Assembly (NCBI RefSeq): GCF_001656035.1
Contig: NZ_CP010029.1
Location: forward strand, 772,885 to 836,884
Origin: Yersinia entomophaga
GTDB taxonomy: Bacteria; Pseudomonadota; Gammaproteobacteria; Enterobacterales; Enterobacteriaceae
Direction of reading: 5' to 3'
Length of the DNA stretch: 64,000 nt
The notes below the pieces were generated by a model. The model made no database searches. It had not been told where the DNA came from and was given only the letters and a program-made list of their open reading frames with translations. Both the position numbers and the translations under genes were made by a program. Positions 18,764-28,500 of the stretch are shown piece after piece; the first letter of the stretch is position 1, and each line of letters begins with the position of its first letter.

Positions 18764-19462
18764 TCAGAACGGGCTAGTATGACGGGCTTTGATCAACTCT
18801 TGGCTGATGGGATGAACAAAATGCAACTCACTTGCGTGCAGCATCAGCCGCGCTGTCTGTTCGGTGCCGGGTAACCGAAGGCCGCCATACAGGTCACAGC
18901 CCAAAATGGGGTGGCCCAACTGCTGACAGTGAATGCGGAGCTGATGAGTTCGCCCGGTTTCCGGTATTAGCCGTACTCGCGTCAATGGCAGTAACCTCCC
19001 ATCTTCCAGCTCGCGATAAAAGCGCTCAACGACCCGATAATGGGAACGAGCAGGTTTGCCGCGGATTGAACAAATCGACATCAACGGAAACAGCGCCGCA
19101 TCTTTGGCAATCGCCGCGTCTATCACCCCTTCATCGTTGTCCAGATGCCCGCAAAGCAGCGCGCTATAAACTTTGGTCACTGTACGTCGGCTAAACTGCT
19201 GGCAGAGCGCGGCATTGATAGCCTTATTGCGGGCAATAACCATCAGCCCGGAAGTACCGAAATCAAGGCGATGAACCAGTGTACAGCCAGGGAATATTTG
19301 TACCAGCCGATGGTGTACCGAGTCGAGATTTTGCGGGTTTTTCCCCGAGAGACTGAGCAGTCCGGAGGGTTTATTGATAAGCACGAGGTGATCGTCCTGA
19401 TAGAGATTTTCGATCTTGTCATGGCACGGCGGGGCAATAAAGGTATCGATAATCTTAGACAT
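18764..19462 (-). CDS. RluA-family RNA pseudouridine synthase
   Basis: 232 residues from the ATG at 19462 (an in-frame GTG at 19501 would add 13 residues but has no Shine-Dalgarno sequence or homology support). The catalytic motif is VHRLDFGTSGL with the nucleophile aspartate D67. The substrate-binding motif is ETGRTHQLRIHCQQLGHPILG, and INKPSGLLS is the typical N-terminal block. It isomerises specific uridines in rRNA or tRNA. The sequence resembles E. coli RluA in layout but differs in several blocks, so it fits a RluA-like sister family rather than RluA itself, and I give no symbol. It is monocistronic and convergent with yaiL. Confidence 0.88.
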   Translation of the reverse strand: MSKIIDTFIAPPCHDKIENLYQDDHLVLINKPSGLLSLSGKNPQNLDSVHHRLVQIFPGCTLVHRLDFGTSGLMVIARNKAINAALCQQFSRRTVTKVYSALLCGHLDNDEGVIDAAIAKDAALFPLMSICSIRGKPARSHYRVVERFYRELEDGRLLPLTRVRLIPETGRTHQLRIHCQQLGHPILGCDLYGGLRLPGTEQTARLMLHASELHFVHPISQELIKARHTSPF

Positions 19463-19909
19463 CAGGTGACTCGGATAGATTGTGTGAGCGGATGATAACA
19501 CGCTAGTTTTAACGGATCGTTGCTATCAGCGATAGTCTTTGATAATTGCATCGACATCGATGCTCAGTATGGCGCTAAAAACGTTATCCCATATTGATCG
19601 GATTGGATGAAAAGGCGCCTGTCACAAATAAAATATCTGAGCATCCGGTCAGCGTAGGCGGTATTGCTCGGTATAGCATCGCTGTTTTGTCCGTGCCCTC
19701 AAATTGGCTGGCCGAGGTTAAAGCTATGTTCTCGAGGACCTGCCATCTTGCGGATAAGGTAAGCTTTTTTTCAGCGTTTGATTCCTCGATACCCCTCAAA
19801 CTGGGGAGTCTGCTGTTATGATAAAAAAGTCGTAATATTGACTAATCTTATTGCGAGTGATGGTCGGATTTGTATGATGGAGAATATCGGGCCAGGCAAG
19901 TAAGTGAGT
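19463..19909. other. Intergenic stretch between rlu and tRNA-Gly
   Basis: No convincing gene. Open frames on both strands here (about 71-75 codons) overlap each other, lack good ribosome binding sites and show no recognisable motif. I see no integrase or transposase remnant next to the tRNA on this side. Confidence 0.4.
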
Positions 19910-19936
19910 TGGCAACCAAACTTTGGTTGCCATTTT
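19910..19936 (+). terminator. Rho-independent terminator upstream of tRNA-Gly
   Basis: A perfect 11-bp stem TGGCAACCAAA / TTTGGTTGCCA with a one-base C centre (19910-19932), followed by TTTT. It ends 22 bp before the tRNA, so the tRNA must start from its own promoter downstream of it or depend on read-through. Confidence 0.6.
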
Positions 19937-19958
19937 CTGTTCAGTAAGGGACACCCGT

Positions 19959-20033
<75 letters not shown>

Positions 20034-20058
20034 AATTTTAGATACAACTGAGGAAACG

Positions 20059-20424
20059 ATGAAAAAATCACTGGCTACGTTGGTTTTATCATTGGGTTTT
20101 GTTGCCGCATATGCTGGCGCGTCAACAACTAAAAATCGGCTGCAATCGCCGACGCCAGGTGTTGTATGCGACACATACGTTTGTGCCGATGGCAAAAATG
20201 GCATATCAGTGCCGCTGACAGAGCGGTATTTAGGTAAGAAGAAAAGTCAGCGTTTAGCCTCTCAGGGGGATTTCGATCGCACGCAATTTACCTTTGTAAA
20301 TGGCATATTCTGTGACGTGAAAGAAAGATTATGCCGTAAAGATCGTTATTACGGTATTGACGGAAAACACAGTGGCGCCATTGACACACAGACAACTGAA
20401 TGGTTGTTCGGCCAGAAAAAATAG
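20059..20424 (+). CDS. YcgJ-family (Fels-1 prophage-like) secreted protein
   Basis: 121 residues with a signal peptide (MKKSLATLVLSLGFVAAYAG, cleavage about residue 21). The mature part has PGVVCDTYVCADGKNGIS, FVNGIFCDVKERLCRKDRY and paired cysteines expected to form disulfides, matching the YcgJ / Fels1 family of small periplasmic proteins of unknown function. It begins 26 bp after the tRNA-Gly and has GAGGAAACG as ribosome binding site. It lies just inside the tRNA boundary and may be island cargo or old chromosomal material. Confidence 0.8.
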   Translation: MKKSLATLVLSLGFVAAYAGASTTKNRLQSPTPGVVCDTYVCADGKNGISVPLTERYLGKKKSQRLASQGDFDRTQFTFVNGIFCDVKERLCRKDRYYGIDGKHSGAIDTQTTEWLFGQKK

Positions 20425-20570
20425 CGCGAATTTCGTATTCCTCGTGGTGCTTAACACTCCAAATCGCAAGGCTCACTTCGGCGGCGGTATTTTTAAACGA
20501 TGCCGATGAAGGCCGCGAGCATTCCCATGGGGCTTTGCCCGTAGAAGGTTCATGTTGAATCTCAATTCGT

Positions 20571-20600
20571 CCAACCGCCATCGGAATAAATGGCGGTTGG
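20571..20600 (-). terminator. Hairpin downstream of the ygiW remnant
   Basis: Eleven-base-pair stem CCAACCGCCAT / ATGGCGGTTGG with an 8-nt loop, 22 bp beyond the ygiW stop. No T-run follows on either strand, so it may be a terminator core or part of a dispersed repeat. Confidence 0.4.
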
Positions 20601-20621
20601 CGAGGGGGAGTTAAAACGAGA

Positions 20622-20880
20622 TTACTTCACTTTGGTTATTTGTTTGACATCTAACTCAACGGAGTTCCAGTCTTTATCTATTTTCCCTTGCAATTCTACG
20701 GTATCTTTCGGGGTCACCGTCAGGCCATACCAACGCTTATGATCGATATCTACGGTCATGGTGCCAGTTGCATCGCGGAACAGGTAATGATCGCTGCCAA
20801 TACGCTGCTCGATGTTCCCGCGCAGTGTCATCCAAGAGTCATCCCGCATGGTTTTATTGCTTATCTGGTTGGTAACGCGT
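20622..20880 (-). pseudogene. ygiW: ygiW remnant (C-terminal OB-fold half)
   Basis: Roughly the last 80 codons of a YgiW/YdeI-family periplasmic stress protein survive, with MRDDSWMTLRGNIEQRIG, VDIDHKRWYGLTVTPKDTVE and the end WNSVELDVKQI. The signal peptide and the first third are missing. Upstream of about 20880 the frame runs into the antisense of qseC, giving a meaningless N-terminus. In enterobacteria ygiW is divergent from qseBC; here a deletion has fused the two head to head. Confidence 0.85.
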
Positions 20881-21681
20881 GAGCTCGCTTCGCTGCGCCG
20901 ATTAGCAACCCGCCTGAGCCAGCGCCAGCCTGACGATGAAACGCCGCTGCCGTTGACTGCGATTCCAAGTGAAGTCAAACCGCTGGTGACGGCGCTAAAC
21001 AGCCTATTTGCCCGAACGGGTAATATGCTGGTGCGCGAACGTCGTTTCACATCGGATGCTGCCCATGAGCTGCGTAGTCCGTTGGCCGCACTTAAGGTAC
21101 AAACTGAGGTCGTTCAGCTGGCACAAGATGATACCGAGATACGAAATCGCGCTTTAGCCAATCTGACAAAAGGCATCGATCGCGCCACACGCCTAGTGGA
21201 TCAGTTACTTACACTATCGAGGCTGGATTCATTATCGGGGTTAGATGATGTGCAAGACATTGCCATGCAGGATATCTTGCAAACTGCCGTGATGGATCAT
21301 TATCACACTGCTCAGGCAAATGGCGTGGAACTCATACTGGATATTCGTCAGCCACCGTCACAGCGTCGCGGTCAGCCCTTATTATTGGCATTATTGATAC
21401 GTAATTTGCTAGATAATGCTATTCGCTATAGTCCGCGTGGCACCACGGTCAAGATCACGTTAGATGCACAGGGATTTAGCGTCGAAGACAATGGCTCAGG
21501 CGTTAGCCCCGAATTTTTACAACGCATCGGGGAACGCTTTTTCCGACCGCCGGGGCAAGAGACATCCGGCAGTGGATTAGGCTTATCCATCGTACAGCGC
21601 ATTGCGGTATTGCATGGAATGACCACGAGTTTTAGCGCTGGGAAGAACGGTGGATTTCGGGGCGAGGTGAGCTGGTGGTAG
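20876..21681 (+). pseudogene. qseC: qseC remnant (kinase half of the quorum-sensing E histidine kinase)
   Basis: The C-terminal half of QseC is present from RELASLRRLATRL to the stop: the H-box RRFTSDAAHELRSPLAALK, RATRLVDQLLTLSRLDSL, the N-box LLIRNLLDNAIRYSP and the G-boxes DNGSG and GSGLGLSIVQRI. About 180 N-terminal residues with the periplasmic sensor are gone, as is all of qseB. An open frame extends upstream to 20812 only because it runs through antisense ygiW. Without a sensor or partner it is very unlikely to work as QseC. Confidence 0.88.
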
Positions 21682-21892
21682 ATTTTTGCTATTTCGTTAT
21701 TTCAACTATCATAATTGGTGCAGCTGGATACATATAACACTAACAAATATTCTGGGTCAATGTAGAAGGGAGCAGATTGTTAGATAACTTTACGTATATC
21801 TTTCTTCTATTAATAGATTACTGCCAATAGCATTGAAATCAATCAGAATGTGTATCGGCGCGCGATGATATTTTATGTTTGGTAAATAAATA

Positions 21893-21941
21893 TAAGGGAT
21901 TAGTTAAATATTTATATCACTTATATTTAACTAATCCCTTA
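21893..21941. repeat. Perfect 19-bp inverted repeat with 11-nt loop
   Basis: The left arm (21893-21911) starts TAAGGGATTAGTT and the right arm (21923-21941) is its exact reverse complement. It sits in the 361-bp AT-rich gap between the qseC remnant and the gene at 22043. No T-run follows on either side. It could be a bidirectional terminator, a small mobile-element footprint or a protein site. The rest of the gap (21682-22042) shows no gene. Confidence 0.75.
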
Positions 21942-22042
21942 GATGGAAATAATTATAGAAATCACTCTGTTTAATATTTGTTTATAAAATATGCTTTTTG
22001 AATCTGATATGTTTATTCGGCAAATTTGATAAGGAGGTTATT

Positions 22043-22405
22043 ATGTCTGGATTTGTGGATTTCAAACTGGTTCATTCAGGAGCGCCAGTTACAATTAGTA
22101 AAACGGCTATTCTATATGTCGAGGAAAACACTCGCGAGGCTAATGTCACCAACTTACATTGTGTTGGTAGTATCACCCATGTTGTTAGCGCAACATACGC
22201 TGAAGTTCGCAAGAAACTACCCAAATTTATCGAAACAAAACGCAGTGACAATGGAACGCCAAAAGTGGCATTACACGACTGGAATGTTTCATATATAGAG
22301 AAAAGCAGCAGCGGTACTGCAATAGTCTATTTTACAGAGCAAGGACTTAGTGTTCCTGTAGCAGAGCCGTATGAGAATATTATTAAAATTTTCCATGCGA
22401 TATAA
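22043..22405 (+). CDS. Small hypothetical protein with two internal beta-repeat units
   Basis: 120 residues with an excellent ribosome binding site (AAGGAGG, 5 bp before ATG 22043), which decides the start against a longer reading from 21998. No signal peptide or membrane segment, so probably cytosolic. Two similar halves can be seen: ISKTAILYVEENTREANVT and then HVVSATYAEVRKKL, compared with LHDWNVSYIEKSSSGTAIV and then LSVPVAEPYENIIKIF. Each half resembles short FlbD-like or LytTR-like strand pairs, but this is pattern recognition only. I do not recognise the family. It is convergent with the winged-helix regulator, and three hairpins lie between them. Confidence 0.7.
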   Translation: MSGFVDFKLVHSGAPVTISKTAILYVEENTREANVTNLHCVGSITHVVSATYAEVRKKLPKFIETKRSDNGTPKVALHDWNVSYIEKSSSGTAIVYFTEQGLSVPVAEPYENIIKIFHAI

Positions 22406-22425
22406 TATTAAATAACCTGAGCAAG

Positions 22426-22547
22426 GTGGGGTAAAGCCCCCACTAACCCTGAACTTATCTTGGTTAATAACGGTTAAATCATGCATACATTGATGATTTA
22501 CTTTCATTAGTGTATGCATGGCTACCAATGATACCTCATAGGTAGCC
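22426..22547. terminator. Cluster of three hairpins between convergent genes
   Basis: GTGGGG/CCCCAC (22426-22443), CATGCATACA/TGTATGCATG (22480-22520, 10-bp stem) and GGCTACC/GGTAGCC (22520-22547). None has a long T-run, but three stems in the 194-bp gap between two convergent genes suggest a bidirectional termination zone. Confidence 0.5.
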
Positions 22548-22599
22548 TGGCTCTTAAACTGTGAGTTATTACTCGTTAAACTAAGGGCAGCGAAGGCGT

Positions 22600-23016
22600 T
22601 TATGATGTACTGATGTTTTTATTCAAGGTACTTCGCTTAAATAAGCGCTGGAGGAGGGAGGAAATCGTTCTAAGAAGTTTGTAGGTAGTGCTATTGTGAC
22701 TAGTATAGTGAACTAAGATTTTCTTTTTATTATTAATTCTGTAAAACTTACCTCGTGAAGATTGTAACTCTAAATCGTCGCTTATTATAGCGGTTTTCTT
22801 TTTTAATCGGCTAAATAGCTGGTGGATGTTATTGTTACTAATGGTTGTCTCTTTTTCTGGCCAGATTGAGGAAAGTAAGACGTCTCGATCTATTTTTTCA
22901 CCGTTTATTGCGTTTTTTATCAAAACCATAAATAAACAAAATTCTTTATTTGTCAATTCCACACTACCTTTCCAGCTGTAAACCACTTTGTCGTCAATTG
23001 CCACAAAATATATCAT
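22600..23016 (-). CDS. Short winged-helix (OmpR/CadC-type DNA-binding) transcriptional regulator
   Basis: 138 residues from the ATG at 23016, which has GGAG 5 bp upstream; a longer frame to 23118 lacks such a site. The core is a Trans_reg_C-like winged helix: VELTNKEFCLFMVLIKNA, then VLLSSIWPEKE, NNIHQLFSRLKKK and the wing LQSSRGKFYRINN. There is no receiver domain. The C-terminal 30 residues are basic with no clear membrane helix, unlike CadC/ToxR. It is divergent from chi1 across a 773-bp leader, the best position in this window for a local regulator of the Tc genes. Other Yersinia Tc loci carry LysR-type TcaR regulators, so this would be a different solution. The regulatory role is inferred. 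Confidence 0.75.
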   Translation of the reverse strand: MIYFVAIDDKVVYSWKGSVELTNKEFCLFMVLIKNAINGEKIDRDVLLSSIWPEKETTISNNNIHQLFSRLKKKTAIISDDLELQSSRGKFYRINNKKKILVHYTSHNSTTYKLLRTISSLLQRLFKRSTLNKNISTS

Positions 23017-23789
23017 CGTCGCTCCATAATGAAAAAAGTCACATGCAAATATATCGCAGTCAGAATGGTTTTGTAAGATCACTTTCAATTTCAAACTAAT
23101 TATATTGATTAGCCTCATATTTTTATTAAAAAATAACCAAACCGCTTAACATTATAATTTCTATTTATGATGTTTTTTTACTTATACGGTTAATGGTATT
23201 GGCTTACATTCATTAAATCAGGTCATTATGAACTGTAGCCCAATGGAGGAAGGCTAAGGTAAGTGATTATATTGTTTAAGTTTCAATAAATACAAAGCCA
23301 ACTGGATTTTCATGATGTAAGTTACCTGAGGTATTCTTACGTTCAACTCACATTCAATTTTAACCGTGGAATAATAAGTCACTTTTCTATTATATGCTTA
23401 TAAATAACTTACAGATTAATTTTAATGGTTAACTTGTTGACTATATTAGTTACATTAAATAAAAATTCACTATTAAGTATCAGTAGTGAGCAGTTTGATT
23501 TTAAAATAACATCCATTGATTAATCCATGTCTGTACAACTGAGTTGCGCCGGCAAATAAGATGACGATAAGAAGTAAACAGATAGATTTAGTTGGCGTAA
23601 TAATACTATTTGTTGTGTCAATTTTCTTGGTTCCTGACTAAAACATTAAGGTTTCTCAGTTAAGCTATATACGATAAATATTGGCATCTTTCTATTGCAG
23701 GATGATTTCTAGTGCTAAGCATTATAGCCAGGAGTAAAGGAAATAACGCTTTAACGATACCACCATTAATTTAAAAAATGGAGTCTGAA
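23017..23789. promoter_or_regulatory. Long AT-rich intergenic region upstream of the Tc cluster
   Basis: 773 bp between the divergent winged-helix gene and chi1, very AT-rich, with no gene longer than about 30 codons. It must hold the promoters of both. I could not fix a single -10/-35 pair with confidence. A 26-codon hydrophobic frame is listed separately. Confidence 0.5.
23561..23641 (+). CDS. Possible 26-residue membrane peptide in the Tc leader
   Basis: ATG 23561 to TAA 23639-23641 encodes a peptide with a charged N-terminus (MTIRSKQ) and one hydrophobic helix (VGVIILFVVSIFLV). No good Shine-Dalgarno precedes it. It could be a real small membrane protein, a fragment of a lost gene or chance in AT-rich DNA. 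Confidence 0.25.
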   Translation: MTIRSKQIDLVGVIILFVVSIFLVPD

Positions 23790-25418
23790 ATGGAAAAAGA
23801 AGAAAAAAGCAATCTCATCTACGATAAAGATCCTGGATATGTGTGGGACAATAAAAATGAATGCGAAGGAGCAGCAGAAGAGACCTATCAAGAACTCAAT
23901 TATGAACCCTCTATATCGGCAGATAAACTCACCTGGACCCCAACCCGATTGGCGAAAACCGTATTTAATACTTATGAGGATGATGACGATTTTAACGTAC
24001 TTTGTTATTTCACCGATTGGTCACAATATGACCCCAGAATAATCAACAAGGAGATTCGTGATACTGGTGGGAGAAGCGCAGATATATTACGACTTAACAC
24101 ACCGGATGGTCGACCCTTTAAGCGGCTGATCTATAGCTTTGGTGGATTAATCGGTGACAAAAAATACTCAGCTGATGGAAATGCCAGTATTGCAGTTAGG
24201 CTGGGCGTAGCAACTGATCCCGATGATGCGATCGCCAACCATAAAGGAAAGACGATTCCCGTCGATCCCGATGGTGCAGTGCTTGCAAGCATAAACTGTG
24301 GATTTACAAAATGGGAGGCAGGGGACGCCAACGAACGTTATAACCAGGAGAAGGCCAAAGGACTATTGGGTGGTTTCAGATTGCTTCATGAAGCGGATAA
24401 AGAACTGGAATTTTCCCTCAGTATTGGCGGTTGGTCAATGAGCGGCTTATTTAGCGAAATTGCCAAGGATGAGATATTACGTACCAATTTCGTTGAAGGT
24501 ATCAAGGATTTCTTTCAACGATTTCCGATGTTCAGTCATCTGGATATTGACTGGGAGTATCCAGGTTCTATTGGGGCCGGTAACCCAAATAGTCCCGATG
24601 ATGGTGCTAATTTTGCTATTTTGATTCAACAGATTACTGACGCAAAAATCTCGAATTTAAAGGGGATTAGCATTGCGTCTTCTGCGGATCCGGCAAAAAT
24701 TGATGCAGCAAATATTCCGGCGCTAATGGACGCGGGTGTGACCGGTATTAACCTGATGACCTATGATTTCTTCACTTTAGGTGATGGTAAATTATCTCAT
24801 CATACTAATATTTATCGGGATCCTAGTGACGTCTATTCGAAGTATTCAATTGATGATGCAGTGACTCATTTAATTGATGAGAAAAAGGTTGATCCTAAAG
24901 CCATTTTTATTGGCTATGCGGGCTACACGCGAAATGCAAAAAATGCCACGATAACAACAAGTATACCGTCAGAAGAAGCCTTAAAGGGCACCTATACTGA
25001 TGCTAACCAAACGCTAGGCAGCTTTGAGTATTCTGTCCTCGAGTGGACAGATATTATTTGCCACTATATGGACTTTGAAAAAGGGGAAGGACGCAACGGC
25101 TATAAGCTTGTACACGATAAAGTAGCGAAAGCGGATTATCTCTACAGTGAAGCAACTAAGGTGTTTATTTCTCTGGATACGCCACGCTCGGTTAGAGATA
25201 AAGGAAGATATGTAAAAGATAAAGGTCTGGGCGGATTATTTATATGGTCAGGCGATCAGGATAACGGAATATTGACCAATGCCGCGCATGAAGGGTTGAA
25301 GCGACGAATCAAAAATAAGGTGATTGACATGACGCCATTTTATCTTGATTCCGATGAAGAATTACCTACCTACACAGAACCGGCTGAGCCACAGTGCGAA
25401 GCATGTAATATCAAATAA
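23790..25418 (+). CDS. chi1: GH18 chitinase Chi1 of the Yen-type Tc complex
   Basis: 542 residues from the ATG at 23790; the ATG at 23778 is read here as carrying the Shine-Dalgarno GGAG for 23790 and has none of its own. No signal peptide, as expected for a subunit that leaves the cell with the Tc complex. The GH18 TIM barrel has LSIGGWSMSGLF and the catalytic motif LDIDWEYPG with D252, D254 and proton donor E256, then INLMTYDFF and the late tryptophan in GLFIWSGDQD. It cleaves chitin, presumably the insect peritrophic membrane. In Yen-Tc two chitinases decorate the TcA assembly. Chi1 lacks the N-terminal chitin-binding region seen in Chi2. It heads the cluster, 85 bp before yenA1. Confidence 0.93.
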   Translation: MEKEEKSNLIYDKDPGYVWDNKNECEGAAEETYQELNYEPSISADKLTWTPTRLAKTVFNTYEDDDDFNVLCYFTDWSQYDPRIINKEIRDTGGRSADILRLNTPDGRPFKRLIYSFGGLIGDKKYSADGNASIAVRLGVATDPDDAIANHKGKTIPVDPDGAVLASINCGFTKWEAGDANERYNQEKAKGLLGGFRLLHEADKELEFSLSIGGWSMSGLFSEIAKDEILRTNFVEGIKDFFQRFPMFSHLDIDWEYPGSIGAGNPNSPDDGANFAILIQQITDAKISNLKGISIASSADPAKIDAANIPALMDAGVTGINLMTYDFFTLGDGKLSHHTNIYRDPSDVYSKYSIDDAVTHLIDEKKVDPKAIFIGYAGYTRNAKNATITTSIPSEEALKGTYTDANQTLGSFEYSVLEWTDIICHYMDFEKGEGRNGYKLVHDKVAKADYLYSEATKVFISLDTPRSVRDKGRYVKDKGLGGLFIWSGDQDNGILTNAAHEGLKRRIKNKVIDMTPFYLDSDEELPTYTEPAEPQCEACNIK

Positions 25419-25444
25419 ATAGCCTCAGATAATTAATACTATTA

Positions 25445-25465
25445 ACGAATCATGAAATGATTCGT
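25445..25465 (+). promoter_or_regulatory. Intercistronic hairpin between chi1 and yenA1
   Basis: Perfect 9-bp stem ACGAATCAT / ATGATTCGT with a GAA loop and no T-run. More likely an mRNA-processing or stability element than a strong terminator. Confidence 0.45.
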
Positions 25466-25503
25466 AATGGCCTGTTACATTCAAAACAAGATGGAATAAT
25501 GAA

Positions 25504-28500
25504 ATGGATAAATATAATAATTATTCTAATGTAATAAAAAACAAATCGAGTATTTCTCCTTTGCTCGCTGCTGCAGCAAAAATTGAACCAGAAATAACAG
25601 TACTATCAAGTGCATCTAAAAGTAACCGTTCTCAATATAGCCAGTCTTTGGCAGACACTTTATTAGGGTTAGGTTATCGCTCTATTTTTGATATTGCTAA
25701 GGTTTCCAGACAGCGCTTTATTAAACGGCATGATGAGTCTTTATTGGGAAATGGGGCCGTTATTTTTGATAAGGCCGTTAGCATGGCTAATCAGGTCTTA
25801 CAAAAATATCGCAAGAATCGGCTTGAAAAGAGTAATAGCCCATTAGTGCCGCAAACGTCTTCATCGACTGATGCATCTAGCGAATCGCAGACGAACAAGC
25901 TACCTGAATACAATCAACTATTCCCTGAACCTTGGGATAACTTCTGTCGCCCGGGCGCTATTGAAGCATTGGATAGCCCAGCAAGTTATTTATTGGATCT
26001 GTATAAGTTTATTCAAAGCGTAGAGTTGGATGGTTCAAATCAGGCAAGAAAGTTAGAAACGCGTCGTGCCGATATTCCTAAGTTATCTTTGGACAATGAT
26101 GCACTGTATAAAGAAGTTACTGCGTTATCAATTGTCAATGATGTACTGTCAGGCAGCGCCAGGGAATATATTGACCAGTCAGGTCAGGCAGATAAAGCGG
26201 TTAATCAAATCCTAGGGGATACGCATTTTCCCTTTACACTACCTTATAGCTTGCCCACCCAACAGATAAATAAAGGACTCGGCGCTAGTAATATTGAACT
26301 AGGAACGGTAATTCAACGTGTTGACCCTCAGTTCTCCTGGAATACGACTCAAGAAAAATATAATCAGGTTTTATTGGCATATACCCAATTAAGCAGTGAA
26401 CAAATTGCTTTGCTGAGTTTGCCTGATGTGTTTACCCAAAATTTTTTAACCCAGACTGAACTCTCCGCCGGCTATTTAAGCGCCAGTACCACGGAAATCT
26501 TGGCGGAAAAAGATCTTTCTCGCCACGGCTATATTGTAAAAGCTGCGGACAATATAAAGGGGCCTACTCAGTTAGTTGAGCATAGTGACGCCTCTTATGA
26601 CGTAATTGAGTTGACATGTACCAATCAGGCTAAAGAAACTATTACCGTTAAATTACGCGGTGAGAATATTATTACTTATCAGCGTACCAAAGCGCGTATG
26701 GTGCCTTTTGATAATTCTTCCCCTTTTAGTCGACAATTGAAACTGACTTTTGTTGCTGAAGATAATCCTTCCCTAGGCAACCTAGACAAAGGCCCATATT
26801 TCGCCAATATGGATATTTATGCCGCCGAATGGGTGAGGGAAAATGTCAGTAGCGAAACAATGGTAAGCCGACCTTTCCTAACCATGACTTACCGTATCGC
26901 TATTGCTAAAGCAGGGGCTTCGTTGGAGGAATTGCAGCCTGAAGCTGACGCGTTCTTCATCAATAATTTTGGCTTGAGCGCAGAAGACAGCAGCCAGTTA
27001 GTCAAACTCGTTGCTTTTGGCGATCAAACCGGTTCCAAAGCTGAAGAGATTGAAAGTTTATTGAGCTGTGGAGAAAACTTACCTATTGTTTCACCTAATG
27101 TCATCTTTGCTAATCCTATTTTTGGCAGTTATTTCAACGATGAGCCTTTCCCGGCTCCTTACCACTTCGGTGGCGTTTATATTAATGCCCATCAACGAAA
27201 TGCAATGACGATTATAAGGGCGGAGGGCGGAAGAGAAATTCAGTCACTCTCTAACTTCCGACTGGAGCGGTTAAATCGTTTCATTCGCTTACAGCGCTGG
27301 CTGGATTTGCCCTCCCATCAACTTGACCTGCTATTAACATCGGTAATGCAGGCAGATGCTGATAATTCGCAACAGGAAATTACTGAGCCTGTGCTAAAGT
27401 CTCTCGGTTTATTCAGGCACTTAAATTTACAGTATAAAATCACGCCGGAAATATTTTCGTCTTGGTTATATCAATTAACGCCTTTTGCCGTTAGCGGTGA
27501 AATCGCATTCTTTGATCGCATATTTAATCGTGAACAGCTATTTGATCAACCCTTTATTTTAGATGGTGGTAGCTTTACCTATCTGGATGCTAAAGGCTCA
27601 GATGCTAAATCGGTGAAACAATTATGTGCTGGTTTGAATATATCTGCGGTCACTTTCCAGTTTATTGCTCCGTTGGTACAAAGTGCATTAGGGTTGGAAG
27701 CTGGGACGTTGGTTCGCAGTTTTGAGGTTGTGTCTAGCCTTTATCGCCTGGTCAGTATTCCGCAGACATTCGGTTTATCGACGGAAGACGGATTAATTTT
27801 AATGAATATCCTGACCGATGAGATGGGATATCTGGCGAAACAACCTGCCTTTGACGATAAACAAACGCAGGATAAAGACTTCCTTAGTATCATTTTGAAA
27901 ATGGAAGCCTTAAGTGCTTGGCTAACAAAGAACAACTTAACGCCGGCCAGCCTGGCATTACTTTTAGGTGTTACCCGATTAGCGGTGGTGCCGACCAATA
28001 ATATGGTGACGTTCTTTAAAGGTATTGCGAACGGTTTATCAGAGAATGTGTGCCTGACAACGGATGATTTCCAGCGCCAAGAGTTAGAAGGAGCTGATTG
28101 GTGGACACTTCTATCAACGAATCAAGTCATTGATGATATGGGACTCGTGCTTGATATTCATCCAGTCTGGGGTAAGTCGGATGAAGAAATGCTCATGGAA
28201 AAAATACAAAGTATTGGTGTAAGCAACGACAACAATACGCTGAGTATTATCGTGCAAATTTTGATTCAAGCCAAAAACGCTCAAGAGAATCTGTTATCGC
28301 AAACCATTTCTGCTGAGTATGGAGTAGAGCGCAGTGTGGTGCCGCTTCAATTACGTTGGTTAGGTAGTAATGTTTATAGCGTTTTGAATCAGGTATTAAA
28401 TAATACGCCTACTGATATATCTAGTATAGTTCCGAAGTTGAGTGAATTGACTTATAGCTTATTAATTTATACTCAGTTGATAAATTCGTTAAAACTCAAT

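Noticed and set aside
19594..19821. Overlapping small frames on both strands before the left tRNA-Gly
   Set aside because: Mutually overlapping, no ribosome sites, no family features.
20288..20581. A 97-codon minus frame after ygiW, possibly a dispersed Yersinia repeat
   Set aside because: It overlaps ycgJ antisense and ends in a hairpin; a repeat is possible but cannot be shown without the rest of the genome.
20812..21050. N-terminal parts of the qseC-side and ygiW-side frames beyond the junction
   Set aside because: Each is the antisense of the other gene fragment and has no protein-like signal.
23778..23789. ATG 23778 as the chi1 start
   Set aside because: No Shine-Dalgarno in front of it, while its own bases supply GGAG at good distance for ATG 23790.
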